DNA of 64,000 bases from Linnemannia elongata. Its lineage: Eukaryota > Mortierellomycota > Mortierellomycetes > Mortierellales > Mortierellaceae. Every line of letters begins with the position of its first letter. Within the stretch, counting starts at the first letter, position 1. Below, piece by piece: positions 47,034 to 59,429 of this stretch. Under the pieces are notes generated by a model that made no database searches, had not been told where the DNA came from, and saw nothing but the letters and a program-made list of their open reading frames with translations. The stretch lies in contig JAXBDG010000002.1 of assembly GCA_036320915.1 (NCBI GenBank), positions 3,624,001-3,688,000 of the forward strand, in the 5' to 3' direction. Both the position numbers and the translations under genes were made by a program.

Positions 47034-48174
47034 AATGCCGGCGCAGGAAATCGACAACCTCTCAGGATATGGATATCTGAGGGGGGCTCGACTCCACGAT
47101 GACCTCTTCCCTTTTTTTCTCACTCCTAACGACAGGCGATCTCGGCACGGTTTCTCTTTTCCTATCGTGCGACTCGACACTGATACCAGCCACCTCTTTG
47201 GACTAACGGGAAGGCAACACCCCAGTCTTTTCTTTTTGTACATTTTCTTTTCTCCTTTTCGCTAACCGGCCAACTTTTCGACCCGATCGCGACATACCCC
47301 CCTCTCTTCCCAAAAGTTTCTTTTATTCCATTCTTTTCTTTTTCCACCTCCACTGTGGCTGAGCAGACCTTTTGTATTTTCATTTTTCAGTACTTCTTTC
47401 GCCAATCCCTCTATTTCTCTTGCTATGTGCCTCATGCTCTTTTATACTTTTTGTTCTTTTTTTTCTCATGTATCATCCTGTATGCTTATTCCTTAACCAA
47501 AAAGCGTTCTCAATGCCATTCAGTACCCTCCAAAAACACACGCAATACCTTCAATTCAATCACATTCCCAAAAAATCTGTCTTTCTCTGTTTTTTGCTTC
47601 CACTTCACCAAAAAAAAACAAACAAAAAAACAACTTCTATTCGGTATCATACAACAAAAAAAAACAACAACAAAAATATTTGCTTTCATTTGTAGTTCTT
47701 TTCAATACTGCCCCCAACACACACAAAAAGATCGAAATAAAAAGATCAATTATCATCCTCTCTATCTTCAGTGCTGTCCATTGAATTGATATGCTGGTAG
47801 AGTGTTTATTATTCTAAAGTAGTTTTAATATGTTGTTACAATGATGGTTGGAATGAATATCTTCCGACTGAATTGAAAAGAAGAAAGAGTAGCCTCTTCT
47901 CACCCTTCCAACGGTCAAAAAGGAAGAAGACAAAAAAGTGATACAGATGCAAGATGTTTAGGGAGGGGAGAGATAAGACATAAAAAAAAAGGGCGGCGTG
48001 CTGTAGGCTCGAGCACGTAATCAATAAGGGGTTGTGATATTGAATGTTGGTATAGTATGGAATGATATGATAAGATGATATGAAAGACAAAATGAGATCT
48101 GATGCGCAAGAGCAAAAAGTGAGTTTGTTCCAGTGCGTCGGGTCTTGTTGCCTGTCCGTTCCCCGCCGCAATGC
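47034..48174. other. Shared 3' region of convergent genes
   Basis: 1.1 kb. 47040-47600 is strongly C/T-rich on the plus strand, 47600-47760 A/C-rich. No gene recognised. Confidence 0.5.
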
Positions 48175-49426
48175 TTAGATGGCGTTGGAGGTGAGCCATT
48201 GGCTGATGGACGCGATGTGGGACTCCAAGAAAGAATGCTCTCCTGACGATGGATCGTTACTTCGAGATTGAGTGAATCGTGGAGATGATAGTGCAGACTC
48301 CTGTGAATAGTTGTAATATCGCTCTTGGCTCTCCTTGGTCAATGCTCCTCCTGTTCCTGATTGTTGTTGTGCTGAGTTGGAAAGCACGCGGTTCATCCGA
48401 CAGTCTGGACCCTTTGAACTAATAATATTACGATATCAAGGTCAGAATTGAAGAGTCAATTGGGCGGAGCAAAAGAGATAACAATTGTCACAATTCTAGG
48501 TAACAACGACATGTGGTGGTCAATTCTGTGGGGGTGTTCTCGTACCTTGGGACAGCAGAATTGGGCTGGTGATCAAAGCACTGCAAATGCGCACAGGACG
48601 ACAAGACGTTTGAGAGAGGGCTTTCGGCAAGGGTTGATCGATGGTGGATATAGATCGGGCCATCGGGGAGTGTTGGGTGCAGCGGTGTTGACGACAATCC
48701 CTAAATGACATTTACGCATATTGGTAAACACCAGGTAAATTGGATTAGTATGTTATTTTTAACTTGTACTGTGATGAGGAAAAAAGCCGTTTGGAGCGCA
48801 CGTGCGGTAAGGTATATAAATATCGATATCGAATGGAAGAATGCGGCTTGCCTCTTCCCTGTGTTCCGATTTTCCTTCGTTGTTATTGTTGTCATCCGTA
48901 AACAAAGGAAAGAGGGGACAAAGCCGCACGCACGCACGCACAAAGACACAAAAAATTTATACGAAAAAAGGGCATCCGAGGGTATGCAACAGAAGAATCT
49001 TACATCATGGTTCTTGGAGGGTGTGGTAGGAGGAGGGGTCATGATCTCGACAGATCGACGCATGTTACGGTAGTTGAGGAGGAAGGATGACATGTCGAGG
49101 GGACTCTTAGTGATCAGTGGCGATTCTGTGTGGATTGGTACCGAGAACTGATAAGAGAAGAGTAAGCGCGATTGAGTCAGTTTGTTGATGGTATGTGAAT
49201 CATGATTGCACTGTTCATTTAGCCTGGAGGTTTAACATACCTCGTCTTCGGGCTCAAGCCATTGGCGACGACGGCGTTCGCGGTCTTTCAACTCCTGGAG
49301 GGTCGTTGAGTTGTCATTCTTGTTGGAGCGCAAGGATGAAGTGAAAGCAACACTGTCAGAGAGGAGATCCAACTCAGAGGGTGCTGAAGAAAAGTGGTTG
49401 TTGGTGGTATTGATGATACTTGGCAT
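48175..49426 (-). CDS. Unrecognised 242-aa protein, four exons
   Basis: Exons 49426-49241, 49147-49004, 48700-48546 and 48418-48175 join in phase with clean GT-AG borders. It begins MPSIINTTNNHFSSAPSELD. Notable parts: a charged helix LQELKDRERRRRQWLEPEDE at the end of exon 1; SFLLNYRNMRRSVEIMTPPPTTPS in exon 2; a Cys/His cluster SSCAHLQCFDHQPNSAV followed after the last intron by KGPDCRMNRVL; and the C-terminal helix FLESHIASISQWLTSN. The Cys/His spacing (C-x4-C-x2-H and a later C) might bind a metal, but it fits no family I know. Four exons with kept frame and non-repetitive sequence make it a real gene. The promoter lies in the long gap to the velvet gene. Confidence 0.7.
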
Positions 49427-52400
49427 GTTTATGTGTAAGGTATGTGTACTAGACGAGAGGGAGGGAGGATGTGTGTATGTGTTGTTATGGGGAGAGAAGT
49501 GAAGAAGAAAATGACAAGAGAAGGAAGGAAGAGTCTTTTAAGTATTTTTTTTTTTTTTTCTTCACGATGATTGAAACAGCGACCGAGGTTTGGGCGAAGG
49601 AGAATGAAAAGGGCAGCCACGCCCGGGATGCAACCCCAACCAATGAACAAATGACGAACGTAGAAGGGTACAATAAGTAACCCGACTTTGTCCAATTGCT
49701 TTCCTATGCTTATTTTGAGATGGAAGGAAGAGATTGCTCTTTTTTTATGTTCGTGTTTTGTCGGCATGTCCTAATCAATCCTTCCTGCACCTCGTCACAC
49801 AAGTCGTCTGCACTAAAGGCATCGAACTATGTCAATAAGGAGAAAAAAAAGATGCGGGAAACGTGCCTGAGCGAGAGAAAGATTTTTCTCCCTCGTGACT
49901 TGGCCATGGTGTTAAGGGCTGTGATTACTACATGTCTCGGAAATGGGTCTGGGCGAAGCCCCCGCCTCACACGAATGTTCTTCCTTTCGTCCTTTGTTCC
50001 ATCAGTTGATGAAAAGAGAAGAAGGTATTCACAACAAGCTCTTTCTTCATCTCCATTAACTTGAGATGCACTCAGTCCCTTTCTAATTTGTCCTTTTCCT
50101 CCTTGCTTTTTCCATTGTTTCGCGCCTTCATCTTCAAGACTTTAAAATAATCCTGGAAAAAGGATCTTTGTGCGTGAGTTCTCCTTACATTACCCACGTC
50201 TTTATATTCTTTCTTTTCCCATCCCATAATGTTCAACGGACCAAGGTAATAACGACTGGATTCATTTCTCTCTAAAAAGAAAAGGATCGTGTTTGTTGAG
50301 GTGAGAGAACCAGACAAGAAACTACGATATATAATCAGGGCGGGAGAATACCCCCTCCTTTTGTTTATTTTTTCGTGAACCCCGATCTACCCTACCACAT
50401 CACATCTTCGAAAAAAAATGCCTCAACTCATCCTGGGGAAAAAGAAAAATCCTCTTTATCAAGGAAAGAGGGACCAGTGGCCAAGTAAAGCAGAACTTGC
50501 TAGCCGACTACAAAGGGGTATGCTGTAACCGGCTTTTAATAGTATAGCTTGTTTAGGGGAATGATGAGGAGAGGATGAAAGGAGGGATTTAGTATATATG
50601 AGCGGTTGGGCTAGTGCTATGCGTGTGTCTGTAAATAGCGGTTGAATGTCTTATTTCCCTGCACCAACTTTATCCGTCCTCTCTGCACTCGTGTGTGTAC
50701 CACGGAAAAAGAATGGTGCTACGAGCACAGGGGATTAGAAGCAGTTTACCCTATGATGATGTTGTGCCAAGGAGGAAATGAGAATCCAAATTTGAGCTGC
50801 CAGCAAACCTCTAATCTCTGAACGTTCATTGGGTAGTGCCAAGTTGACCTTTGTTTTTACCCTGCTCTTTGGATAAGAAGCAGACAGAGTTCAATTACAC
50901 TTTTTTCCCTGGCCATTCACCTGGTTGTATTGGCTAACACTCCACGGGTCTTCTGTCTGGAATATTGATGTTGCATTTATTTCTTTTTTACCGACTTGCC
51001 TTTTGGTGTAAAGGTAACCATACATTGTTGTGGGACAAGGTTTAACCAAGAAAGAAGCTATGATACTACTGTACAAAGCGCGAATTAAAAAGACGCACAT
51101 GGGCCAGCAATCAGAAGAAAGAAAGAAAGAGAGAAAGGGAGAACTGGGCTTTATTTGCGTTGCGACTGTGCTAATCGAACACAAAACTCTGAATGTGTAA
51201 GAAAAGAGAAAGGAAAAGGGGATGAGTGAAGAGAGGGAGGGCTCACTGTAATTTTCCGGTCTGCTCTTTTTTTTTTTTTTTTTTTTTGTAAAGAGAGTTG
51301 ATGAGTGTACGTCCCGTCTTTTTTTTCTGTGGTGGCATTAGTGTCCATCTGGACACCCTTTTTCCGCTTTGAGAAAAAAATGGCCTTTGGCAACTTCACC
51401 TTGTAGTGTCAACAGAGAGAGGCACATTACTCAGTAGTAGCCTATCGTTCTTATTCATCATCCTTTTCTGTTCATATCTGTTTGCATCTATCTGCTCCTG
51501 ATATATTTACTCCCTTTGCCTGTTCATTTCTTTTGTCTCCACCTGCTCCCACATTGTATCCTCGCCACTTTCCATCACCCATCACCCTCGGATAGAATAT
51601 CGCAGGAAAAGGGGTATATGCATCAAAGAACAAGGATGAATACCATCATTATTTGCACGACAATAAACGCATATATGTGGCCTCGGTGTGGACTACTGGA
51701 GTGGCTCAGGGGAGAAACGAAAATCCGAGGGTTTGCTTTTTTTCCTTCCTCCTGCCTGCGCACGCATCGCCCCCCTTCTTTTGTTATTTCCTCCTATGCC
51801 CCTTTTGTCACAATTTCAATAAAAAAGAGTCGAGAGTCGATGAGGCCCAGCCCTGACTGACTCAGCCAGCGGCTTTCTTCTATTAGCCAGCCAGCCAATT
51901 GTGCACTCCCAAGAAAAGTAAAAAACATCCGAGAGCTTTGTTGTTGTGTCCATTGTCTTGTCTGTCTGCTCTGCGTCGTGCTACAGCACACATTGTTTTT
52001 ATATAGAGAGAGCAGCCAGCCAACATAAGACATAAAGGGAAAAACCAAAGTGCTCATAAAAGAGACCTGCTGGACATTTTTTGTGCCATTGTTGTAATGA
52101 CGCTTGAACATGTTGGGCAAGGAGAAGGGTGAAAAAGGCAGTGATGGGGTCTGCTGGACAATTTTCACTTTATCCCTGGTCATCAACGACCCTTTCTCTC
52201 GTTTTTTTGTCTTCCTTCTTTGTTCCTTTTCTTATCCTTTTCTTCCTTTTCGTTTATCCTTCTTTCTTTATTCACCCGTCAATCCGCCACTATATCATCG
52301 TTACCCTTCTCATTTTCTTATTCTTCTTCTCTTTCTTCTTCTCCCTTCACTCCTCTCCACACTCTCTACATTCCACTCTGTCCACCCTTCCTCTTTCTCT

Positions 52401-52766
52401 CCACTCTCACCCTTCACTTGACTATAGCTGTTGCTATCACTTCTCATTCTCTCCTCTCGTTCTCTCTCTTTCACAATCTCCCTATTCACACACACACCAT
52501 TCTCATTCACTGTCATTCCTCTCATTCGACCTCTCCTCATTCATTCCTTTTTTCTTCTCCTATTGTCAACAACTTCCAACCCCTTATGAACACTCGCCTC
52601 ACCTCAAATCCAACTTTTCTTCCAGTCCACTATCGACACCTTTTTTATCCACTGCGTCATCCCTCCTAACTCTTTGACTCACTTGTTCACGTTCGCTGCA
52701 CTCCATAAGCGGATACACTCACAAAAAGAAAAAAGTCTTCCCTCCCACATAAAACATACATACACA
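49427..52766. promoter_or_regulatory. Long divergent intergenic region upstream of the velvet gene
   Basis: 3.3 kb without a supported gene. T16 at about 49544, T19 at about 51269. Several mixed-composition stretches (50450-50560, 50700-50860) have no open frames of note. The last 580 nt are the velvet leader. The size is consistent with a heavily regulated developmental gene, which is an inference. Confidence 0.45.
52187..52690 (+). promoter_or_regulatory. Pyrimidine tract ahead of the velvet gene
   Basis: About 500 nt consisting almost wholly of C and T on the coding strand with few A and very few G, ending 75 nt before the velvet start. It is the longest such leader in the window; similar, shorter tracts precede most other genes here. 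Open frames in it are compositional artefacts. Confidence 0.75.
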
Positions 52767-55204
52767 ATGGTCAAGCCAACGACTCATTCGGCCTACTGCT
52801 TCGTTAGCGGCCAGTCTGACCCTTCCAAGACGCCTACATCGTACGTATTCTTTCTGTCATACATAAAATAGAGAAGAAAAATGGTCCAGCCTATATCTCT
52901 TACTCCGAGATTGAGATTGAGTGAGAATTTGAGCTGCTCAGATCTTTGTGCGTTTTCGTTTCGTTGGTTCCCCGGATAAACATGATTCTCGGTCCCTCCT
53001 CTTTTCACTCTATCTCTCTCGTTCATTTGCTCTTGCTTTGATTGGAAAACAAGCCGCCTTGCTCTGCCTCTGTTCCTGTAATATGTCTCCTGTCTCCACC
53101 TCCCTTTTTTTCTCCTACTCTTTTTCCCCAGGATTTTGGTGTCTCAGACTCATCAATAACGCAACCATACACCCTTGAATAACCCCACCAGCTTCCTTCC
53201 GTGTATCTATTGTTCGTACCTGTTCCTAACTCCCATACTTCTTGTTCATTGTCAATAGATCCAAGTTCATACTGTCTATTCGTCAGCAGCCTCAGAGAGC
53301 CAAGGTCTGCGGCGTCAAGGAGCGCGACCGTCGTCCAATTGACCCGCCCCCTATCATCCAGATTAAATTGGCCGAACCTTCAACCGATAAGAACAAGTAA
53401 ATGCAACACTCTCACCTTCTCTGAATGTTGATGCGTGCGAATATCTACGAGTGGCATGACTCTATGGACAATTACTGCTATTTTTGCAGCAGACAAAGAT
53501 GATCGTTCTAACATTTGTTCATTCCCTTCTTTCTCCTATTTTCCTTCCGTGCTTGCTTGCTTCAGGGACTATCTTCAAAGCCCATACCTGTTCATGTGCT
53601 GCAATCTCGTCCACGCTAACGAGCCTGAAGGCGAGATTGTAGCCCCTGCACACCGCGCCCTGGCCGGAACAGTCGTCTCGTCTCTCAACCGACTAAAGGA
53701 CGTCGACAACTCTGACGGCGGGTTCTTTGTCTTTGGGGACATGTCTGCCAGAATCGAGGGCCGCTTCCGCCTTCGGTTCACACTTTTTGAGCTGGTCGAA
53801 GGCCAGGTCGTACATGTGATGTCTATTGCCTCGAACCCGGTGACGGTTCACTCCAGCAAGACTTTCCCCGGGATGTGTGAGTCGACATTTCTGTCGAGGA
53901 GTTTTTCCGACCAGGGTGTTCGGATCCGGATCCGAAAGGACCATCACGTCAAGCCCAAGAGACCCGTGAATGAATCCCCGGACGCAGAAGAAGAGGAAGA
54001 AAGCCGCACCTCCGTAGCCATCCACAGTCCTCCCTCGTCCTGCCATGATGGCGATCCAAGCGATCATGACTCCAGTCATGATATTCAGCCCGCGAAACGA
54101 ACAAAGCCTTCTGCATCGACCGCCACTGCCAGCACTGATTCGAAACCTATTACCATTGCTAGCCGTTCAAGACGTCATCGATCCAACAGCCGCTATTCGT
54201 CCGAAGAGGCTTTGGAGAGGACACCTCCATCGTCACCTGGGCCTTATGTTGCCTTTGGTTCTGCGCCATCATGGGGTCGCCACCACCCATACAGACTGGA
54301 ACTCTCCCCTCGGCGGTACGAAGATCCCCGATATTCAGCTTCGTTGCGGTTCCGAGACCCATATTATGAGCAAGAGAGACCCTCTACATTTTATGAGGGA
54401 CTCCACATCGAGTCCAACTCGCGCCGTTTCGAACACCCCGGCTTTTCTCGCACTGCCTTGGTGCATCATCCAAGAGAGATCCGTGGTGGTCGACCGGAAC
54501 ACGGCTACCCTGTTGAGTATGCTGCTCACAGAGAGCGATCCCGCTCGTTTGGCCATCCTCGGTACATTCCAACCTCTAGCATTGGTTATTTCCATCACCC
54601 GTTCGAAGATCATGGCCCATACTGGGTTGAAGGCCACCCCGTCTACTTCCACGGTCCCGAGCCACCACCACACGCAATTGCTTTGGCCCATCCTCCGTCT
54701 GCTGCCTTTACTTCGCCCCAAGGAGCCCAGTTGTCTCTTGCCACGCCATCATCCAAGAGCAGCAAGTCTCGAACCGTTCAATCTGCTCGACACGGATTCC
54801 CTGCCGCCCTGTTGAACGACGAAGAGATGGAAGATGTGTCTTCTCACAAACAACATGATGTTCTTCACAGCCGTACGCCGTCAATGTCGTCACAGCACAG
54901 CGAGAGCAACTTCTCGCCACCTCACCCATTCTCGCCCTCCGAGTTCCACGCACCAACAATGAGCCGTGGGCCAGGGTTCCTTCGAGAAACACCTCCTATG
55001 CACGATACAAGACTACAAACGCCAACCTCGCCCCACGTTCAAGGTCACCATGTGAGCAGCTCTTCCTCTCGGTCGTCGCTCAGCAGTGCAGGCGGTGACG
55101 AGCGGATACATCTTCCACCCATCCATACTCTCTCCACTCATTCCCCGGTAACTTCTCTGAAGTCGTTGGCTTCTTTCCCCCCACCCACCCGCGCCTTCTC
55201 GTAA
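52767..55204 (+). CDS. Velvet-domain developmental regulator
   Basis: Three exons (52767-52840, 53259-53396, 53566-55204), 616 aa. The velvet fold, an NF-kappaB-like DNA-binding and dimerisation domain found in fungal regulators of sporulation and secondary metabolism (VeA, VelB, VosA), covers about residues 25-200: FILSIRQQPQRAKVCGVKERDRRPIDPPPIIQIKL, SPYLFMCCNLVHA, LAGTVVSSLNRLKD, GGFFVFGDMSARIEGRFRLRFTLFEL, SKTFPGMCESTFLSRSFSDQGVRIRIRKD. The last motif contains the usual basic strand. The domain is continuous, without the insert of VelB. The C-terminal 400 residues are disordered, with an acidic segment, a bipartite-like basic stretch (PKRPVNE), Tyr/Arg/Pro-rich repeats and a Ser/Pro end. 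The first intron (418 nt) interrupts the N-terminus just ahead of the domain. I cannot assign it to VeA, VelB or VosA. Confidence 0.93.
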
Positions 55205-55896
55205 ACTCCCCTGCATCGTCCAACGACAACTAGAGAAATAAAAAAAAAATGTACCACACAAATGACCTTGATTGAATTATCACGTGCATGCAGCATTTGC
55301 GATACCATCCTTTGCCTGCCAGCTGATATCTGTGTTTTTTTTCTCTCTGCCTTCTTGGACGCTTGCAAACAAAAAACCACCCTCAAGTCTTTTTTTTTTC
55401 TTTCCTCTCCTCTTCACCTCATCCTCTTTTACGCCCTTAACGAAAAGGTAAAAAGAATCAAGAACGCCACCAACTACCAATGCTTTTGTATGAGACTCCC
55501 TTCCGCCCACCTTCCTCCTACGCGCGCCATGCTAACTTACCAGGAGAATAACCTCGAACAGCTTGAAGAGTGATGGTGAAAGAAACGCACATCGAAAATC
55601 GCCTCATACAAGGAGAATAGGGCTGTTGCAAGACATGGATCTGATCATAAGGAAATAAAAGGACAAGGGATGAACAAGGGGCAACGACGACGACGACTAG
55701 GGAGAGTGAAACAGCGATGACCATGGAATGCGACACTATAGCGTAGATGAACAGCTGACAGAAGTTGTGCACCTTCGCATGAGGGCGCAGATGGCTGGTA
55801 TTGTCAGCCTGCAGACAAGCAATCCCACCGCCTCGAAAAAGTTTACTAATACATCTATCGCTCCTTTCTTCCTGATAATACTTTTAGTCAACAAAC
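55205..55896. other. Intergenic: velvet 3' region and Reb1-like promoter
   Basis: 692 nt, C/T-rich first, then mixed. No gene recognised; short frames are not conserved in style. Confidence 0.5.
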
Positions 55897-58800
55897 ATGG
55901 AGGTATCTAACAAGGAACGCAAGGAGCACAAGAAGCACAAGAAGCATAAGAAGCACAAGGAGCACAAGGAGCACAAGGACAAGAAGAGAAAGCATGAAGA
56001 AGAAGATGTTGAGCTAAACATCGGCAGCTTCAAGAAGGCCCTCGTTACACCCACAATCGAGTCCTTGGCCGCCTCCACTGCCGTTCCTCCAACTTCTAGT
56101 CGTCCTGTTACTGTCGGTGCCGCTGGCTCTGGAAGTTTGGACGAACTGAACCTCTTTGGTGGTGGTGATCATTCCAGCGCAGAGGACTCTTCGAGCGATG
56201 AGGACGAGGCGACCGCTCGATCCAAGGCCCTTCAAAAAGCGCGCTCTGTCAACGATGCGACCATGGCAGCTGTCGCTGATCTCCTGACAGCCACCACTGG
56301 AAGCGCGAGTGTAACTGGAGGTGTGAGTGCGGATGTGATCAAGATGCAGCAACAGCTCCAGCAGCAGATTCCTTTCACTGCCTCGTCTACCTCTACCGTT
56401 ACCGCAAGCAGTTCAGAGCAACAGCTGACGCGAGAGGAGATTCTAGAGTCCATTGCCGGCATTCCAGAGATGCAGATGTTGCTCCAGCAGGACAGTTTGG
56501 CAACTGCTGCCCAGCCGCAGCAGCATCAGGATGCGAACGCGATCTTGATGAGCCTCAGCAACGACCCCTCGATCCTCGCGACTGTCAATAGCACAGAGCA
56601 CCAGCCCACCTTGGGTCAGATGATGCAGCGGGAAACCGCGGCGGCGGCGGCGGCGGCGGCAGCAGCGGCAGCCGCGGCGTCTGGATTGCCAGTACTCGAT
56701 GGCAAGAGCAATACCACCAAGAAGAAGAAGGCAGCCGCGGCGGCCGGGCCCAAGAGGAACACTCGAACTGGTGTGCCGGCTGTGGCGGCTGCTAACGCTG
56801 CCAATGCCAGGAGTTTGGAGGAGCAGATGGACTATGATCTGAATGGCTCCTCTGACAGTATTCTGCACACCAAGTGGATGATGGCCACCGAGTTGAAAGA
56901 GCGAGGTAAGCAACACTGTTATTTGTTTTACTGGTTCTTTTCAATGGATGATTTTATCGAAATGTTGCCCTAATTATTTTTGTTATTTTTTATGCTTGTT
57001 GACATGTTTTCTAGGCATCCCATACCGCACAGGAACGTTCAGTGCGGAGGAGGACAATATTATTCGCCAAAGCATCAATGAATATATTTCTCGGCACAAC
57101 ATGCCCACGAATGCTATCCATGAGTGGTTCGAAAAGGCCTCAGGGCGTGGATCTGGAAAGACGGAACGAAACGAGCTGAAGCCTCTCTGGGTCGAAATTG
57201 GTAAAGCTTAGTTTCTGATGTACTTGGAGCTTGCCCTTGCTGTTAGACAAAAACAATTAACTTCTGAATTTCATTTACACCCTTGACCTTTAATACCTTT
57301 TAGCTGGCCGATTGAAGACGAGACCACTGCTGAACATTTATTTGCATGTGCGCCGCATGTACCATCCCCAGAACAACATTGGAGCTTGGACAAAGGCAGA
57401 CGACGAAAAGCTGATTGAATTGTACGCCAAGCACAAGGGCCAGTGGACAACGATTGGTGTGGCCTTGGGTCGTATGGCCGACAGTTGTCGTGATCGTTAT
57501 CGTAACCATCTCAAGGATCTAGCCACGATGAACACTGGAACGTGGTCCCCCGAAGAAGACAAGAGGCTGTTGGACATCATGACGGACCTTGCAAAGAAGC
57601 AAGGAAAGACCAACCTTGCCGATGCTACGCACATGTGGACGGCGATCTCGGAGTTGATGGGAGGTACTCGGTCGAGACATCAGTGTCGTCATCGATACAC
57701 CCAGTCCTTGCAGCCCAAGATGGAGATGGCCGACTGGTTGCCTCCAACCCTTGAACAGACCCTGGCGGCCTCGAACGTGATGTCGCTGCGAAAGTCGATT
57801 TCTGAGAAGAATGGACAGAGCCAACAACAACAGAAGCGGCAAGCAGAGGCGGAGGGTGAAGGAGGTTCATCGTCTTCTAGTGTCCAGCCTGCAACCGCCT
57901 CCACCGAGTTTACTGTTCCAGTTGAGGATATCCGCGTCCTTGCTGCTGCTCTCCAGAACGTCATGCCCAACGGGTCTGATAGTAGTCTACTCTGGACCCA
58001 GGCGATCGGCGGGTCGGGATCGACTCAGGCAGGTGGTACTTCTTCCATGTCGAGTGCCGACCAAGCAGATCATGCGGCTTTGACGGCCGCCATCGCTGCG
58101 GCGACCTCGCTTCCTGTGCCATCGGCCTCAGCATTACTCTCGCCAGCTTTGTTGACCGCATCTGCAGCCTCCGCTGACAAAGAAGAGACCGCCGGTTCTT
58201 CTTCTGCCACCACCACCACCACCACCACCACCACAGAAGCCAATGTCGCCCCGACCAACGCTGTGCCACCCGCACCGGAACATCTCCAAAGAAGAACAGG
58301 AGCGCGCCAGCGTGCCCTTGACGTCATCCGTCTGATCGAGAAGTCTGGCTACAAGGAGTACTCCGAGATCAAGTGGAAGACTATGGCCAAGAAACTTCGG
58401 GCCAAGCTCCAGGAGGCCAACGGAGAGATTCTGGGCAAGATCATAGAGGCTCGTGAACGGTTGTCGGCCAAGAAGGACAAGGCTGTGAGTGATGGTGATC
58501 GGTACAACGGATCGGTATTGGCGGGTGTTGTAGCAGCAATGGATGCAGCCTTGACGGCCGCCCACGCCGAGTCGGTGACGACGGTGCAGTTTTCGGCGTC
58601 GTCTGCAGTGCTCCAGCAAACATTCGGAGTGACGCGATTCAAGGTTGATGGGTACAAGACCATGCCGTTCAAGGAACTGTTGGCCAAAATGGCTGCACTT
58701 GAGGAGGAGGAGGTCCGGAAGTATAGAGAGACCAGGAGGATCGTTACAAGCCCCGAGTATGCGGAAGCTGCGCTAGTCCGCGGCCCTTCGGCGAACCGGG

Positions 58801-59201
58801 AGACGTTTGCTTCTGTGGCGAGGTTCCGTCAGATGCGTACGTATTACGTCGCAAAGCAGGCCGCACTCAAGGCACTTAATCAGCATTTTGGAGAGAACTC
58901 TCGCCGGACATTGAGTTCAATCCAGAGCAGAGCCGAGGATTTGTTGCGGGATGAGCTGAATTCGGATAGCATGATGCCGCTTTTATCGAGGATCCTGCAC
59001 AAGATGCAACTCGAGGCAGCTGCTGCCTCTGCGCAAGGCTCAGCGGCAGCGGCAGCGGCGGAACATATCCGGACGAACGAGTTTGTTGAGTCTGGAGAGG
59101 AGGATTCGGACTATGAGCAGGAGGCTGTTGCCGCTGCGGCGGCTGCTGTGGCCGCCGGCATTGTTGACAAGGACCTCTCTGGCGAGGACGACGACGAGTG
59201 A
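55897..59201 (+). CDS. REB1: Reb1/TTF1-type Myb DNA-binding protein
   Basis: Three exons (55897-56905, 57015-57200, 57304-59201), 1030 aa. In yeasts this family (Reb1, Nsi1; TTF1 in animals) binds rDNA terminators to stop RNA polymerase I and replication forks and also acts at Pol II promoters. Residues 5-30 are KHK/EHK repeats; then acidic and Gln/Ala-rich regions including a long Ala run. The Myb core spans exons 2-3: YRTGTFSAEEDNIIRQSINEYI, EWFEKASGRGSGKTERNELKPLWVEI joined to AGRLKTRPLLNIYLHVRRMYHP, then GAWTKADDEKLIELYAKHKGQWTTIG, RMADSCRDRYRNHL, GTWSPEEDKRLLDIM and TRSRHQCRHRYTQSL. Tryptophans of each repeat are present. A further conserved-looking block (KSGYKEYSEIKWKTMAKKLR) follows a Thr/Ala linker encoded by (ACC)n. 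The Ala-rich, acidic end closes the protein. Confidence 0.87.
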
Positions 59202-59429
59202 GAGCATCCCCCCCCCCCCCCTCCCCCCTTTTTTTTTGTTGCTTAGGCGCCACCAATACCTTCCCTCTCGTTTTCTGACCAACCTTCAAACACACACACA
59301 TCGCCATGTTTTTTTCTCTCAACTCTACAATACCAAAAAAAAAACGTTCAACATATGTTTTATGAAGCTTTAATAGTTGGCTGGAAGCCATGTGTATGTT
59401 TGGTGTGATGTAATAAGAAAGTAAGAAAT

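Noticed and set aside
52129..52677. Plus-strand frames of 149-182 codons before the velvet gene.
   Set aside because: They arise from a tract made of C and T and translate only to Ser/Phe/Leu/Pro low complexity.
59040..59282. Minus-strand frames over the Reb1-like gene's end.
   Set aside because: Shadows of the Ala-rich C-terminus; QCR6 begins its last exon only at 59462.
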